The position numbers and the translations under genes were made by a program. 64,000 nt of DNA from Kribbella pratensis (lineage in GTDB: Bacteria > Actinomycetota > Actinomycetes > Propionibacteriales > Kribbellaceae), in NCBI RefSeq assembly GCF_004365355.1, contig NZ_SODP01000004.1, positions 124,001 through 188,000 on the forward strand, in the 5' to 3' direction. Under the pieces are notes generated by a model. That model saw nothing but the letters and a program-made list of their open reading frames with translations. It was not told the origin of the DNA and made no database searches. Below, one piece after another: positions 1 through 8,365 of this stretch. Each line of letters starts with the position of its first letter. Position 1 is the stretch's first letter.

Positions 1-126
1 AGCCTTCTGAGGTGCCGCGGTGGCCGCTGTCTTCGCGCTCACGTCTGCCTTCGCCCTCGTCGTTTTCCTGCTCGTCTTGTGGGCCGTCTTGTGGGCCGCC
101 GTCGTAGTGCCCTGTGCCGGTGTCAT
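1..126 (-). CDS. hemD: Start of uroporphyrinogen-III synthase (hemD), cut by window edge
   Basis: Only the first 42 codons are present. The ATG overlaps the hemC stop as ATGA, so translation is coupled to hemC. The visible N-terminus is a low-complexity Ala/Thr/Lys tail (repeated HKT units) with no recognisable domain. The call rests on position: in actinobacteria the gene after rex-hemA-hemC is normally hemD, often fused to a uroporphyrinogen-III C-methyltransferase, which cyclises hydroxymethylbilane to uroporphyrinogen III. The catalytic part lies outside the window, so the function is inferred from context. Confidence 0.6.
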   Translation of the reverse strand, partial: MTPAQGTTTAAHKTAHKTSRKTTRAKADVSAKTAATAAPQKA

Positions 127-1004
127 GTTCGCTCCAGCAGTTCGTTCGCCAGCGCCTTGCCGAGAGACACCGGGTCGTCCACCGGCCCGTTCGCGGAGAG
201 CCGGCGTACGCCGTCGTCCTGGCCGAGCGCGCCCCGCAGCCACAGCTCGGGGCCGTCCTCACCCTCGACCACCTCGGCGAGCGCGCCGACCGGAGCCGTG
301 CACCCTGCCTCGAGCGTGGCCAGCAGTTGCCGTTCCGCCGTCACCGCCGCGCGGGTGGCCGGGTCCTCGAGGTGGGCCAGCGCGGCCAGCACCTCGGTGT
401 TGTCCGCCCGGCACTCGATCGCCAGCGCGCCCTGCCCGGGCGCGGGCAGCATCTGGATCGGGTCCAGCGTCTCGGTGACCTCGGACAACCGTCCCAGCCG
501 GGACACCCCGGCGCGCGCGACGATCACCGCGTCGACCTTGCCGTCGGTGACCAGCGAGATCCGGGTGTCCACGTTGCCGCGGACTCCGGTGCACTCGACC
601 CCCAGGCCGAGCGCGTCGATCTGCGCGACGCGACGGGCGGCCCCGGTGCCGATGACCGAGCCGCGCGGCAGCTCGCCGAGCGTCAGACCGTCACGCGCAA
701 TGAGTACGTCGCGGGGGTCCTCGCGGAGCGGGATGGCACCGAGCACCAGACCGTCGACCGGCGCGGTCGGCAGGTCCTTCAGCGAGTGCACAGCGATGTC
801 GATCTCGTCAGCCAGCAAGGCGTCGCGCAGTGCGCTGACGAAGATGCCGGTGCCGCCGATCTGCTCGACCGGGGCACGGTTCACGTCGCCGGTGGTCGTG
901 ATCAGCACGAGCTCGACCTCGTGGCCGAGCGCCCGCAACTCGTTGGCGACGAGGGTCGACTGCGCGGTCGCGAGCGCGGATCGACGGGTGCCGAGCCGGA
1001 TCAT
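123..1004 (-). CDS. hemC: Porphobilinogen deaminase (hydroxymethylbilane synthase)
   Basis: This cytoplasmic enzyme polymerises four porphobilinogens into hydroxymethylbilane in the C5 tetrapyrrole pathway. The 293-residue product is of normal family length. It begins with the family motif LGTRRSALA, carries the active-site Asp in HSLKDLPT (about residue 77), and has the dipyrromethane-cofactor Cys in LEAGCTAPVGA (C235). Its ATG overlaps the hemA stop (ATGA) and its own stop overlaps the next start, so rex, hemA, hemC and hemD form one tightly coupled operon. Confidence 0.97.
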   Translation of the reverse strand: MIRLGTRRSALATAQSTLVANELRALGHEVELVLITTTGDVNRAPVEQIGGTGIFVSALRDALLADEIDIAVHSLKDLPTAPVDGLVLGAIPLREDPRDVLIARDGLTLGELPRGSVIGTGAARRVAQIDALGLGVECTGVRGNVDTRISLVTDGKVDAVIVARAGVSRLGRLSEVTETLDPIQMLPAPGQGALAIECRADNTEVLAALAHLEDPATRAAVTAERQLLATLEAGCTAPVGALAEVVEGEDGPELWLRGALGQDDGVRRLSANGPVDDPVSLGKALANELLERT

Positions 1005-2323
1005 GCCTGCTCACCTCCAGCGTTGCGGGCGTCCGCGGGCGTCTTGCTGGTGTCCTCGGGAGACTTGACCGCCGTCACCGCGTCCACTGTTGCCTGGTCG
1101 AGCGCGAACAGCTCCCGCAGCGCATCGGCGTACGTCGGTCCGCCCGGGTCTCCCCCGAGCTCCTTCACGCGGACCGTCGGGTTGTGCAGCAACTTGTCGA
1201 CGACGCGGCGGATGGTCCGCGTGACCTCGTGCCGCTGCTGCTCGTCGAGGCCCGGCAGCCGGCGCTCCAGCCGGGCCAGCTCGGAGTCGACCAGCTCGGT
1301 CGCCATCGTCCGCAGCGCGACCACGGTCGGCGCGACCGATGCGGCCCGCCGGGTCGCCTCGAACGCACCGGTCTCCTCGCCGACGATCCGCCGTACCTCG
1401 TCGATGTCGGCTTCGCTGCCGCCCGCCGTACCGGCGAGGTCGGCGAGAGTCACCAGCGTGACGCCGGGGATCCGCGCCGCCTCGGGCGCGACGTCGCGCG
1501 GCAGGGCGACGTCGAGTACGCCGAGCGGCCGCCCGTCCGACGCGTTCCGGATCATCTCCTCGGTCAGTACGACGCCACGCGCGCCGGTGCACGACACGAT
1601 CAGGTCGGCGTCGCGCAACGCGTCCGGCACGTCGGCCAGGTGGATCGGCGTACCGCCGATGCGATCGGTCAGCGCGACCGCGCGGTCATAGTTGCGGTTG
1701 GCAATGGTCACGCTCTTGGCGCCACCGTTGATCAAGGTCTGTGCGGCCAGCGAGGCCATCGAACCGGCGCCGACGATCAGTGCGCGGCGGCCTTCGAAAC
1801 CACCGACCGCCTCCAGGCCGGCCGAGACGACCGAACGGCCGGCGGAGTCGATGCCAGTCTCGGTCCGGGCCCGCTTGCCGACCCGCAACGCGTGCTGGAA
1901 CAGGGCATTCAGCTCGGTGCCGATGGTCTCCAGGTCCTGGCCGACGCGCAGCGTCTCCTTCACCTGGCCGAGGATCTGGCTCTCGCCGACGACCATCGAG
2001 TCCAGCCCGACCGCGACCTGGAACAGGTGCGCGACCGAGCCCTCCTCGAAGTGCACGTAGAGGTGCTCGGCCAGATCCAGCAGCGGCACGCCGGTGACGT
2101 CGGACAGGATCGCGGTGACCTCGTCCATCCCCGCGTGGAACCGGTCGACGGTCGCGTAGACCTCGGTTCGGTTGCACGTGGCAAGGACTGCCGACTCGGC
2201 AACGGCCGGGGTGTGCTTGACGGCCAGGGCCAGCTTGGTCGCCGCGTCCGCGTCGAGCGCCACCCGCTCGAGGACGTTGATGTCAGCGGAACGGTGACTG
2301 ATGCCGACGACCAGGTAACTCAT
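1001..2323 (-). CDS. hemA: Glutamyl-tRNA reductase
   Basis: This enzyme reduces glutamyl-tRNA(Glu) to glutamate-1-semialdehyde with NADPH, the committed step of haem synthesis. The 440-residue protein has the catalytic Cys at position 50 in ATCNRTE, the conserved VVGESQILGQVKE segment near residues 111-123, and a Rossmann NADPH site (GAGSMA, about residue 186). A C-terminal helical dimerisation region follows. The ATG overlaps the rex stop as ATGA, so synthesis is probably tied to Rex control of the operon. Nothing is missing compared with the family. Confidence 0.97.
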   Translation of the reverse strand: MSYLVVGISHRSADINVLERVALDADAATKLALAVKHTPAVAESAVLATCNRTEVYATVDRFHAGMDEVTAILSDVTGVPLLDLAEHLYVHFEEGSVAHLFQVAVGLDSMVVGESQILGQVKETLRVGQDLETIGTELNALFQHALRVGKRARTETGIDSAGRSVVSAGLEAVGGFEGRRALIVGAGSMASLAAQTLINGGAKSVTIANRNYDRAVALTDRIGGTPIHLADVPDALRDADLIVSCTGARGVVLTEEMIRNASDGRPLGVLDVALPRDVAPEAARIPGVTLVTLADLAGTAGGSEADIDEVRRIVGEETGAFEATRRAASVAPTVVALRTMATELVDSELARLERRLPGLDEQQRHEVTRTIRRVVDKLLHNPTVRVKELGGDPGGPTYADALRELFALDQATVDAVTAVKSPEDTSKTPADARNAGGEQA

Positions 2324-3075
2324 GCGCCGACACCTCCTCCGACACTCGGAAGATCACTGAGACCGTTCATCGCTGGTAGTTCGGGCACCTGGGGGAGCGC
2401 CGCCTCTCCGGACTTTCGTTGTTCGTGGTACGCCAGGATCTGCAACTCGATCGAGAGGTCCACCTTGCGGATGTCGACGCCGTCGGGCACGGACAGCACC
2501 ACGGGCGCGAAGTTCAGGATGCTGGTCACGCCGGCGGCGACCAGCCGGTCGCAGACCTCCTGGGCCGGACCGGCGGGCGTGGTGATCACGCCGATCGAGA
2601 CCCGGTCGCGCTCGACGATGTCCTCGAGCTCGGCGAAGTCGCGGACCTCCATGTCGCCGATCCGCTCGCCGACCAGCTTCGGGTCGGCGTCCAGCAGGGC
2701 CACGATCCGGAAGCCGCGGGTGCCGAAGCCGGAGTAGTTCGCCAGCGCGTGGCCCAGGTTTCCGATCCCGACGATGACCACGGCCCAGTCCTGAGTGACG
2801 CCGATCTCGCGGGCGATCTGGTAGCGCAGGTACTCGACGTCGTACCCGACGCCGCGGGTGCCGTAGGAGCCCAGGTAGGACAGGTCCTTGCGGAGCTTGG
2901 CGGAGTTCACCCCGGCCGCGGTCGCCAGATCCTCGCTCGACGCGGTCGCGATGCCGTTGTCCGAGAGCGCGGTCAGGGCCCGCAGGTAGACCGGCAAGCG
3001 CGCGACAGTCGCCTCGGGGATGCCGCGTTCGGTTCTCGTCGGCGGGCCGGGGCGACGGCTGCTGGCACGCGTCAC
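2320..3075 (-). CDS. rex: Redox-sensing transcriptional repressor Rex
   Basis: Rex binds DNA when NADH/NAD+ is low and is released by NADH. The 251-residue protein has an N-terminal winged helix (about residues 20-90, including SAKLRKDLSYLGSYGTRGVGY) and a Rossmann NAD(H) domain starting at VGIGNLGHAL (GxGxxG 103-108). The GTG start is set by an AGGAG ribosome site 5 bases upstream. It heads the hem operon as in Streptomyces, where Rex controls rex-hemACD and cyd genes. A candidate Rex site lies 66 bases upstream, suggesting autoregulation. Confidence 0.96.
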   Translation of the reverse strand: MTRASSRRPGPPTRTERGIPEATVARLPVYLRALTALSDNGIATASSEDLATAAGVNSAKLRKDLSYLGSYGTRGVGYDVEYLRYQIAREIGVTQDWAVVIVGIGNLGHALANYSGFGTRGFRIVALLDADPKLVGERIGDMEVRDFAELEDIVERDRVSIGVITTPAGPAQEVCDRLVAAGVTSILNFAPVVLSVPDGVDIRKVDLSIELQILAYHEQRKSGEAALPQVPELPAMNGLSDLPSVGGGVGA

Positions 3076-3140
3076 AATTCTCCTGGGAGCGGTTGGTTCA
3101 CCGCGGTCTGACGGCCGGCGGCGGTTCTTACTCTAGGAGC

Positions 3141-3158
3141 TTGTGAACGTGAGAACAA
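3141..3158. promoter_or_regulatory. Candidate Rex operator upstream of rex-hem operon
   Basis: TTGTGAA-CGTG-AGAACAA matches the known Rex operator form TTGTGAA-N4-TTCACAA at 11 of 14 specified bases. The left half is perfect; the right half keeps only ACAA. The spacing is exact and the site lies 66 bases before the rex start, where autoregulation would act. The assignment is by eye. Confidence 0.55.
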
Positions 3159-3188
3159 AATCGGCGAGGGTGACCTGCAAGACACCCC

Positions 3189-3425
3189 CTAGTTTGTCAA
3201 GGCCTTCCTGAGCCTCGCGGGGTCCACCCGCCAGAAGTCGTGCTGCTTCCCGTCGACGAAGGTGACCGGGATCTGTTCGCCGTACTGCGTGAACAGCTGG
3301 TCATCCTGGGTGATGTCGACCTCGCTCCACTCCACCCCCAGCTCGCCGCAGACCGAGCGGATGATCTCCCGGGCGTCGTCGCACAGGTGACAGCCGGGCT
3401 TCCCGTACATCACGACGCGGCTCAT
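3189..3425 (-). CDS. Glutaredoxin-like small thiol protein
   Basis: This 78-residue thioredoxin-fold protein has a CxxC redox motif (GKPGCHLC, C12 and C15) near the N-terminus and the cis-Pro segment QIPVTFVDG that helps bind thiol substrates. It belongs to the DUF836/glutaredoxin-like group common in actinobacteria. Its start overlaps the stop of the upstream acyl-CoA ligase gene, so the two are probably co-transcribed. The physiological substrate cannot be read from sequence; the position beside rex is suggestive only. Confidence 0.85.
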   Translation of the reverse strand: MSRVVMYGKPGCHLCDDAREIIRSVCGELGVEWSEVDITQDDQLFTQYGEQIPVTFVDGKQHDFWRVDPARLRKALTN

Positions 3426-4870
3426 CGGCTGCCCTGCCGTAGCCGCCCCTTGGCGACCTTGCCCGTGACCGAGTGCGGGAGTTGATCCACCACCTCGATC
3501 TCCACCGGGGACTTGAACCGGGCGAGCCGGCCCTCGGCGTACTCCCGGACCGCCCCGACATCCACCGTGGTGTCTGCCTGCGGTACGACGAATGCCTTGA
3601 CCGCCTCGCCGGTCTCCTCGGACGGCATCCCGATGACCGCCGCCTCGCTCACGCCGGGAGCAGCGACCAGCACGTCCTCGATCTCACTCGGGAACACGTT
3701 GAAGCCGGACACGATGATCAGCTCGCGCAGCCGGTCGACCAGGAACAGGTCGCCGTCCGCGTCCAGGAACCCGACGTCGCCGGTCCGGTACCAGCCCTCC
3801 GCATCCGGACCGTCCACACCGTCCGGCCAGTACCCGGAGAACAAGTTGCCGCCGCGGATCAGGATCTCGCCCGGATCGTCGCCCTCGACGTCCTCGCCCT
3901 GCTCGTCGGCGATCCGGAGCTCGACGTTCGGCAGCGGGCGGCCGACGGAGCCGGGCTTCGGCTCGGACTCCCCCAGAGTCGTGGTGACACCCGGGGACGC
4001 TTCTGTCAGGCCGTACCCCTGGTGCACGAAGTGGCCGCTGACCTGCTCGAAGCGGTCCGCGAGCGTGCGATCGAGCGTGGACGCGCCGGTCAGCACGACC
4101 TTGACCGACCTCAGAGCCTCGCGCAGATCGGCTCGCCCCAGGAGGGTGTGCAGCGCCGGCGGTGCGAGCGGCAGCCGCGTCACGCCGTACTTGCCGACCA
4201 GGCCGAGGGTCTCCTCGGGGTCCAACCGCTGCTCGACGATCAGCGCCGCACCGGTCGCGACGGCCCAGCCCAGGACGGCGTTCAAGCCGAAGGCGTGGAA
4301 CATCGGCAGGACCCCGAGAACCACGTCCTCGGGCCCCATCCGGTCCTCCCCGAGCTCGGTGAGGTTCTGCACATTGGCGGAAAGTGCTCGATGGGTGAGC
4401 ATCGCGGCACGCGGGTCCCCACTGGTTCCGGCCGTGTACAGCAGAACCGCGAGCGCCTCCGGATCGACTGCCAACGGTAACGGAGCGTCACCTTCGAGCT
4501 GGCCCGGCACCACTGTCCGGACGCCCTCGATCCGGTCCGCCAGGCCCGGCCCGGCGATCGCCAGCCGAGCTCCTGAGTGCGCCGCGACGGTCGCGATCTC
4601 GGGCTTGGTGAGCCCGGTGTTCAGCGGCACTGCGACCAGTCCGGCGCGGAGAATGCCCAGGTAGGACGTGACGAACTCGATGCTGTTGGCAACCAGGAGC
4701 AGGACCCGGGCCCCGGGCACGAGGCCGGCCGCGGCAAGTCCCTGAGCGGTCCGGTCGACGGCCTCGTCGACCTGGCTCCAGGTCAGCCGGCGGTCCCCGT
4801 CGACCAGCGCGGGACGCTCGCCGTGCCGTTGCGCTGTGTCACGAAGAATGTCCGCGAAATTCACGTTCAC
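3422..4870 (-). CDS. AMP-forming acyl-CoA synthetase (ligase)
   Basis: An ANL-superfamily enzyme of 482 residues that would activate a carboxylic acid with ATP and attach it to CoA. The phosphate-binding loop is YTAGTSGDPR (about 145-154), the adenine/AMP segment is GYGLTEASPG, the hinge motif is GWYRTGDVG, and the C-terminal catalytic Lys sits in SVTGKVAKG. The ATG is preceded only by an AT-poor 360-base gap. The domain order is complete; substrate chain length cannot be told from sequence. Confidence 0.9.
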   Translation of the reverse strand: MNVNFADILRDTAQRHGERPALVDGDRRLTWSQVDEAVDRTAQGLAAAGLVPGARVLLLVANSIEFVTSYLGILRAGLVAVPLNTGLTKPEIATVAAHSGARLAIAGPGLADRIEGVRTVVPGQLEGDAPLPLAVDPEALAVLLYTAGTSGDPRAAMLTHRALSANVQNLTELGEDRMGPEDVVLGVLPMFHAFGLNAVLGWAVATGAALIVEQRLDPEETLGLVGKYGVTRLPLAPPALHTLLGRADLREALRSVKVVLTGASTLDRTLADRFEQVSGHFVHQGYGLTEASPGVTTTLGESEPKPGSVGRPLPNVELRIADEQGEDVEGDDPGEILIRGGNLFSGYWPDGVDGPDAEGWYRTGDVGFLDADGDLFLVDRLRELIIVSGFNVFPSEIEDVLVAAPGVSEAAVIGMPSEETGEAVKAFVVPQADTTVDVGAVREYAEGRLARFKSPVEIEVVDQLPHSVTGKVAKGRLRQGSR

Positions 4871-5232
4871 CAGGCGAGTCTGTCACGGCCACGGGGGCCA
4901 CGGACTTTCAACCGGCTTGCCCAGAACGGTTGCAGCAGAGCGTGACCACCGATATACAGGTGACTTCGCGGGCGCGCTTCTGTCGAACCTCACACTGCAG
5001 AAACCCGGCCGCGCGGGGAACCTCATGCGCGATGCTCCACCCTCCCCGACAGCAGGCTGCTCCGCGTGCGGACGCAGTCCGCTGGCGCATTCGTGACGAC
5101 CAGACCGGACGGAAGGCGGCACGCCTCAGGCTGTTGACAGTATGTGTCCGAGCGGCGACGCTCGGTGCGGTTCAGCCACTGTGGCCATTCGCGGATGTGT
5201 CAGAAGACGTGTCAGTTGAACGGGGAGAAAAC
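4871..5232. other. Gene-free interval upstream of the sigma-factor gene
   Basis: This 362-base interval separates the divergent ligase and sigma-factor genes and should hold both promoters. One frame on the plus strand stays open from 4930 into the sigma gene, which would add about 101 residues. That stretch shows no recognisable domain. I found no convincing operator or terminator. Confidence 0.5.
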
Positions 5233-5805
5233 TTGACCACGCCGGAGCCAAGCCCGGACGGGATGAGACGTGCAGAGCTCGTCGATCGCGCCCAGGCCGG
5301 GGACGTCGGTGCCTTCGGGGAGCTGTACGACGAGTACTCGCTCACCGTCTATCGCTACATCTACGCGCGGGTGTCCTCGTCGGCACTCGCAGAGGACCTG
5401 ACCAGCGAGACGTTCGTCCGGGCGCTGCGCGCGCTGGACTCGTTCCGCTGGCAGGGCCGGGACTTCGGCGCCTGGCTGGTGACGATCGCCCGGAACCTGA
5501 TCACCGACCACTACAAGTCCGGCCGGGTCCGGCTGGAAGTGGTCACCGACGAGATCGAGACCCACGACCGGCAGACCGAGGGTCCGGAGATCGATGTGCT
5601 CGCCGCCGCGACCGCCGAGGTACTGCGGGACGCGGTCGCGGGTCTGCCGGACGAGCAGCGCGACTGCCTGACGATGCGGTTCTTCGCCGGCCTGTCGATC
5701 GCGGAAACGGCCAAGGCGCTCGAGAAGTCGGAGGGCGCCGTCAAGCAACTGCAACTGAGGGCCGTGAGGCACTTGGCGAAGGTTATCCCCAAGGACTTGA
5801 GGTGA
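5233..5805 (+). CDS. bldN: ECF RNA polymerase sigma factor, BldN type
   Basis: A 190-residue sigma factor with region 2 (about residues 17-85, AFGELYDEYSLTVYRYIYAR and FGAWLVTIARNLITDHYKS) and region 4 (about 125-185, LPDEQRDCLTMRFFAGLSI and EKSEGAVKQLQLRA). The TTG start is chosen because GGGGAGAA lies 4 bases upstream. The next gene is an RsbN-like membrane protein, and the locus sits beside rex-hem, as bldN does in Streptomyces, where it controls aerial development. S. coelicolor BldN has a processed N-terminal extension. The frame here is open upstream to 4930, so a longer pro-form is not excluded. Confidence 0.85.
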   Translation: MTTPEPSPDGMRRAELVDRAQAGDVGAFGELYDEYSLTVYRYIYARVSSSALAEDLTSETFVRALRALDSFRWQGRDFGAWLVTIARNLITDHYKSGRVRLEVVTDEIETHDRQTEGPEIDVLAAATAEVLRDAVAGLPDEQRDCLTMRFFAGLSIAETAKALEKSEGAVKQLQLRAVRHLAKVIPKDLR

Positions 5806-5911
5806 GGCGGATGACAACGAATGTCTTTCGTAACCCGTCAGCGAGTTTCCTCGTTCCTCTTCATGAGGACCTGTCGGTGACCCCGACTGGCCATTGAGGA
5901 GAACGAACATC

Positions 5912-7124
5912 ATGAGTGACCTACACAGGGCTCGAGCGCGCGCGGAGTCATTCGCGCACGCCGTCGATCACGGGCCCCGTCACTCCGCGCGACTGAGCGA
6001 AGACCCCGAGTTGCTGGAAGCTGTGGAGCTGGTCGGACGGCTGAGGACCGCCGGCGCAGTTGCACCGCGACCGGAGTTCAGCGCCGAGTTGCGGCACCGT
6101 CTGCTGGAGCAGGCGGCGGCGCGCGCGGCGACCACTGCGACTCCGATGATGGTGCGCAGCGCACCGGACAGCTCGGACGACCCGCCGGGTCGCGAGGACG
6201 TTGGCGCGTCCGTGACAGCTATTCGCCGCCGACAGGGCCGGAGGATCCGGCTCGTGGCCAGTACCGCCGCGCTCGTCCTGCTCGGAGGTGGCATCGGTTC
6301 TGCCGCCGCCGCCCAGCAGGCCATGCCCGGCGACACCTTGTACGGGATGAAGCGCAGCATCGAGAACGTGTCGACCAATGTGAGCGTCGGGGGACGACTC
6401 ACGCGGCCGGCGCGACCTCGAGCACGCGATGACCCGACTGTCCGAAGTCCGCCAGCTCGCCGACAACGGCGGCTCGGTGGGCACGATCAACGCGACCCTG
6501 GACGACTTCTCGGCGCAGTCCCGCAAGGGCGTGTCCCGATTGGTCGCGTCGTACCAGCAGGACGGCGACGAGAGTTCGATCAGCGCGATCACGGCCTTCA
6601 TCACCAGCGCCCGCCAGGCTCTTGTGGGGCTCGCGCCCAAACTCCCGCCGGAGTCGCTGAAGTCCGGAGTGGAGGCGCTGGCGACGATCGAGCAGCTGGC
6701 GCAGCACACGACGGCGGCCTGCCCGAAGTGCGCGGCGCCGAAGTCGGCCACCACCGGCGGCACCACCACCAGCAAGCCGAACCGGACGACTCCCGGCAAC
6801 GGTGAGCCGAGTGATCCGGCCAAGCCGGGGACAAGCACCAAGGCGTCCTCGACGATTCCGACACCCGGTGCGTCGACCACGCTCCAGCCGAGCACGTCGC
6901 CCACCAAGATCCCGAACACCACGATCGTCGAGGAGTCCACGGAACCGCCTCCGACGGCCCTGAAGACGCCACCGAAGACATCGTCGTCAAACTCGCCGAC
7001 TGCGACGCCCACCGTGCTGCCTTCGCTGACTCCGACCACGCCGGCCTGGCCGTGGCCGTTCCCGACCGCACCACTGATCGATCTTCCAGGGATCATCAAC
7101 ACTTTGCTCCCGCCCTGGAAGTAG
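5912..7124 (+). pseudogene. RsbN-like membrane anti-sigma factor (DUF5667), frameshifted
   Basis: The gene begins at ATG 5912 behind GAGGAG. The first frame encodes a cytoplasmic N-terminus, one membrane segment (LVLLGGGIGSAAAAQ, about residues 120-134) and the DUF5667 signature AMPGDTLYGMKRSIE. At the five-G run 6389-6393 the frame is lost. Removing one G restores VSVGDDSRGRRDLEHAM and continues in the other frame to 7124, through a helical region and a Pro/Thr/Ser-rich tail ending in LLPPWK. The upstream sigma gene is the expected partner. This is either a real lesion or a one-base sequence error; both halves look well preserved. Confidence 0.75.
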
Positions 7125-7138
7125 AGCACGACGTAGAG

Positions 7139-7172
7139 AAGCCCGGCACACCGATGGTGTGCCGGGCTTCTT
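7139..7172. terminator. Bidirectional terminator between convergent genes
   Basis: Perfect 12-base-pair stem GCCCGGCACACC / GGTGTGCCGGGC with a 3-base loop (7141-7167), flanked by AA and TTCTTC. It lies between the ends of the anti-sigma gene (plus) and the acyltransferase gene (minus). Confidence 0.85.
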
Positions 7173-7195
7173 CGTTGCTCCGGTCGTTGCTCCGG

Positions 7196-8365
7196 TCAGA
7201 AGAAGATGCTGCGGCGTTGCATCAGCAGGGTGTAGAGGGTCTGCTGGATGGTCTCGCGGACCTGGTCGGTGACGTTGAAGACCAGCATCGGGTCGTCGGG
7301 GGCGCCGTCGGCGAACTCGTCGGTGCGGATCGGCTCACCGAACTCGATCAGCCACTTGGACGGCAGCGGGATCAGCCCGAGCGGTCCGAGCAGCGGGAAG
7401 AACGGCGTGATCGGGATGTACGGGACGCCGAGCAGGCGGGCCAGCGAGGCGATGTTGCCGACCAGCGGATAGATCTCCTCGGCGCCGACGATCGAGCACG
7501 GGACGATCGGTACGCCGGTCCGCATCGCGGCGCTGACGAACCCGCCGCGCCCGAAGCGCTGCAGCTTGTACCGCTCGGCGAACGGCTTGCCGAGACCCTT
7601 GAATCCTTCCGGCCAGACGCCGACCAGGTTGCCCTGGCGGAGCAGGCGTTCGGCGTCGTCGTTGTTCGCCAGGGTCGCGCCGCCCTTGCGGGACAGCTCG
7701 CCGACGAACGGCGTCTGGAACACCAGGTCCGCCGCCAGCGTGCGCAGCGGCCGGCCGGTGTGGTCTGCGACGACGACCTGGGTCACCAGTCCGTCGATCG
7801 GCATCGTGCCGGAGTGGTTCGCGACGATCAGCGCGCTACCGTCGGTGGGAATGTTCTCGATGCCGCGCACCTCGACACGGAACCACTTCTCCACCATCGG
7901 GCGCAGCATCGGCAGCAGCACCTGGTCGGTCAGGTCGGAGTCGTACCCGAACTCGTCGAGCTCGTAGTCACCGCTCAGCCGCCGGCGCAGGAACGCCAGC
8001 CACTCGGCGACCCGGCGCTCGCCGTCCTCGCCGAACAGCTCCCGCACCACCCGCTCCAGCCGGCCGAAGTCCAGCCCGCCGAGATCCAACCCGGACAGGT
8101 CAGGCCCGTCGACGTCAGGCAAGGCCCCTGCCGTCTCGCCCACCCGGGGCTCTTGCGCAGCTACCCCCTGTCCGCTCACCGGACCGCCGGCCGCGGTGTC
8201 CGAGTCGGTGCGCTTGCCGTCAGGTCCGGATCGGGCGCGGCTGTTCTTCTTCTGACCGCCTCGTCCGGCGAGTGCGCGCGCGGCGGCGGACGGCGTCGTA
8301 CGGCGTCCGCTCCCGCGGCCGGGCCGGCCGCCGGAGCCGATCGGGATCACATCCGCGTCAGCCAC
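7196..8365 (-). CDS. 1-acyl-glycerol-3-phosphate acyltransferase-like (PlsC family)
   Basis: This 389-residue protein should acylate lysophospholipids or related glycerol lipids at the membrane face. The acyltransferase domain (about residues 165-389) has NHSGTMPID (H184, D191), the actinobacterial variant of the NHxxxxD box, and the phosphate-binding WPEGFKG box. The first ~90 residues are disordered, Arg/Gly-rich and not part of the family core. The start is GTG, overlapping the preceding SDR gene by 8 bases, so the two form an operon. The exact acceptor is unknown. Confidence 0.88.
   Translation of the reverse strand: MADADVIPIGSGGRPGRGSGRRTTPSAAARALAGRGGQKKNSRARSGPDGKRTDSDTAAGGPVSGQGVAAQEPRVGETAGALPDVDGPDLSGLDLGGLDFGRLERVVRELFGEDGERRVAEWLAFLRRRLSGDYELDEFGYDSDLTDQVLLPMLRPMVEKWFRVEVRGIENIPTDGSALIVANHSGTMPIDGLVTQVVVADHTGRPLRTLAADLVFQTPFVGELSRKGGATLANNDDAERLLRQGNLVGVWPEGFKGLGKPFAERYKLQRFGRGGFVSAAMRTGVPIVPCSIVGAEEIYPLVGNIASLARLLGVPYIPITPFFPLLGPLGLIPLPSKWLIEFGEPIRTDEFADGAPDDPMLVFNVTDQVRETIQQTLYTLLMQRRSIFF

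Noticed and set aside
1184..2737. 517-codon plus-strand frame over hemA and rex
   Set aside because: It is the antisense of two confident genes and its product has no domain pattern.
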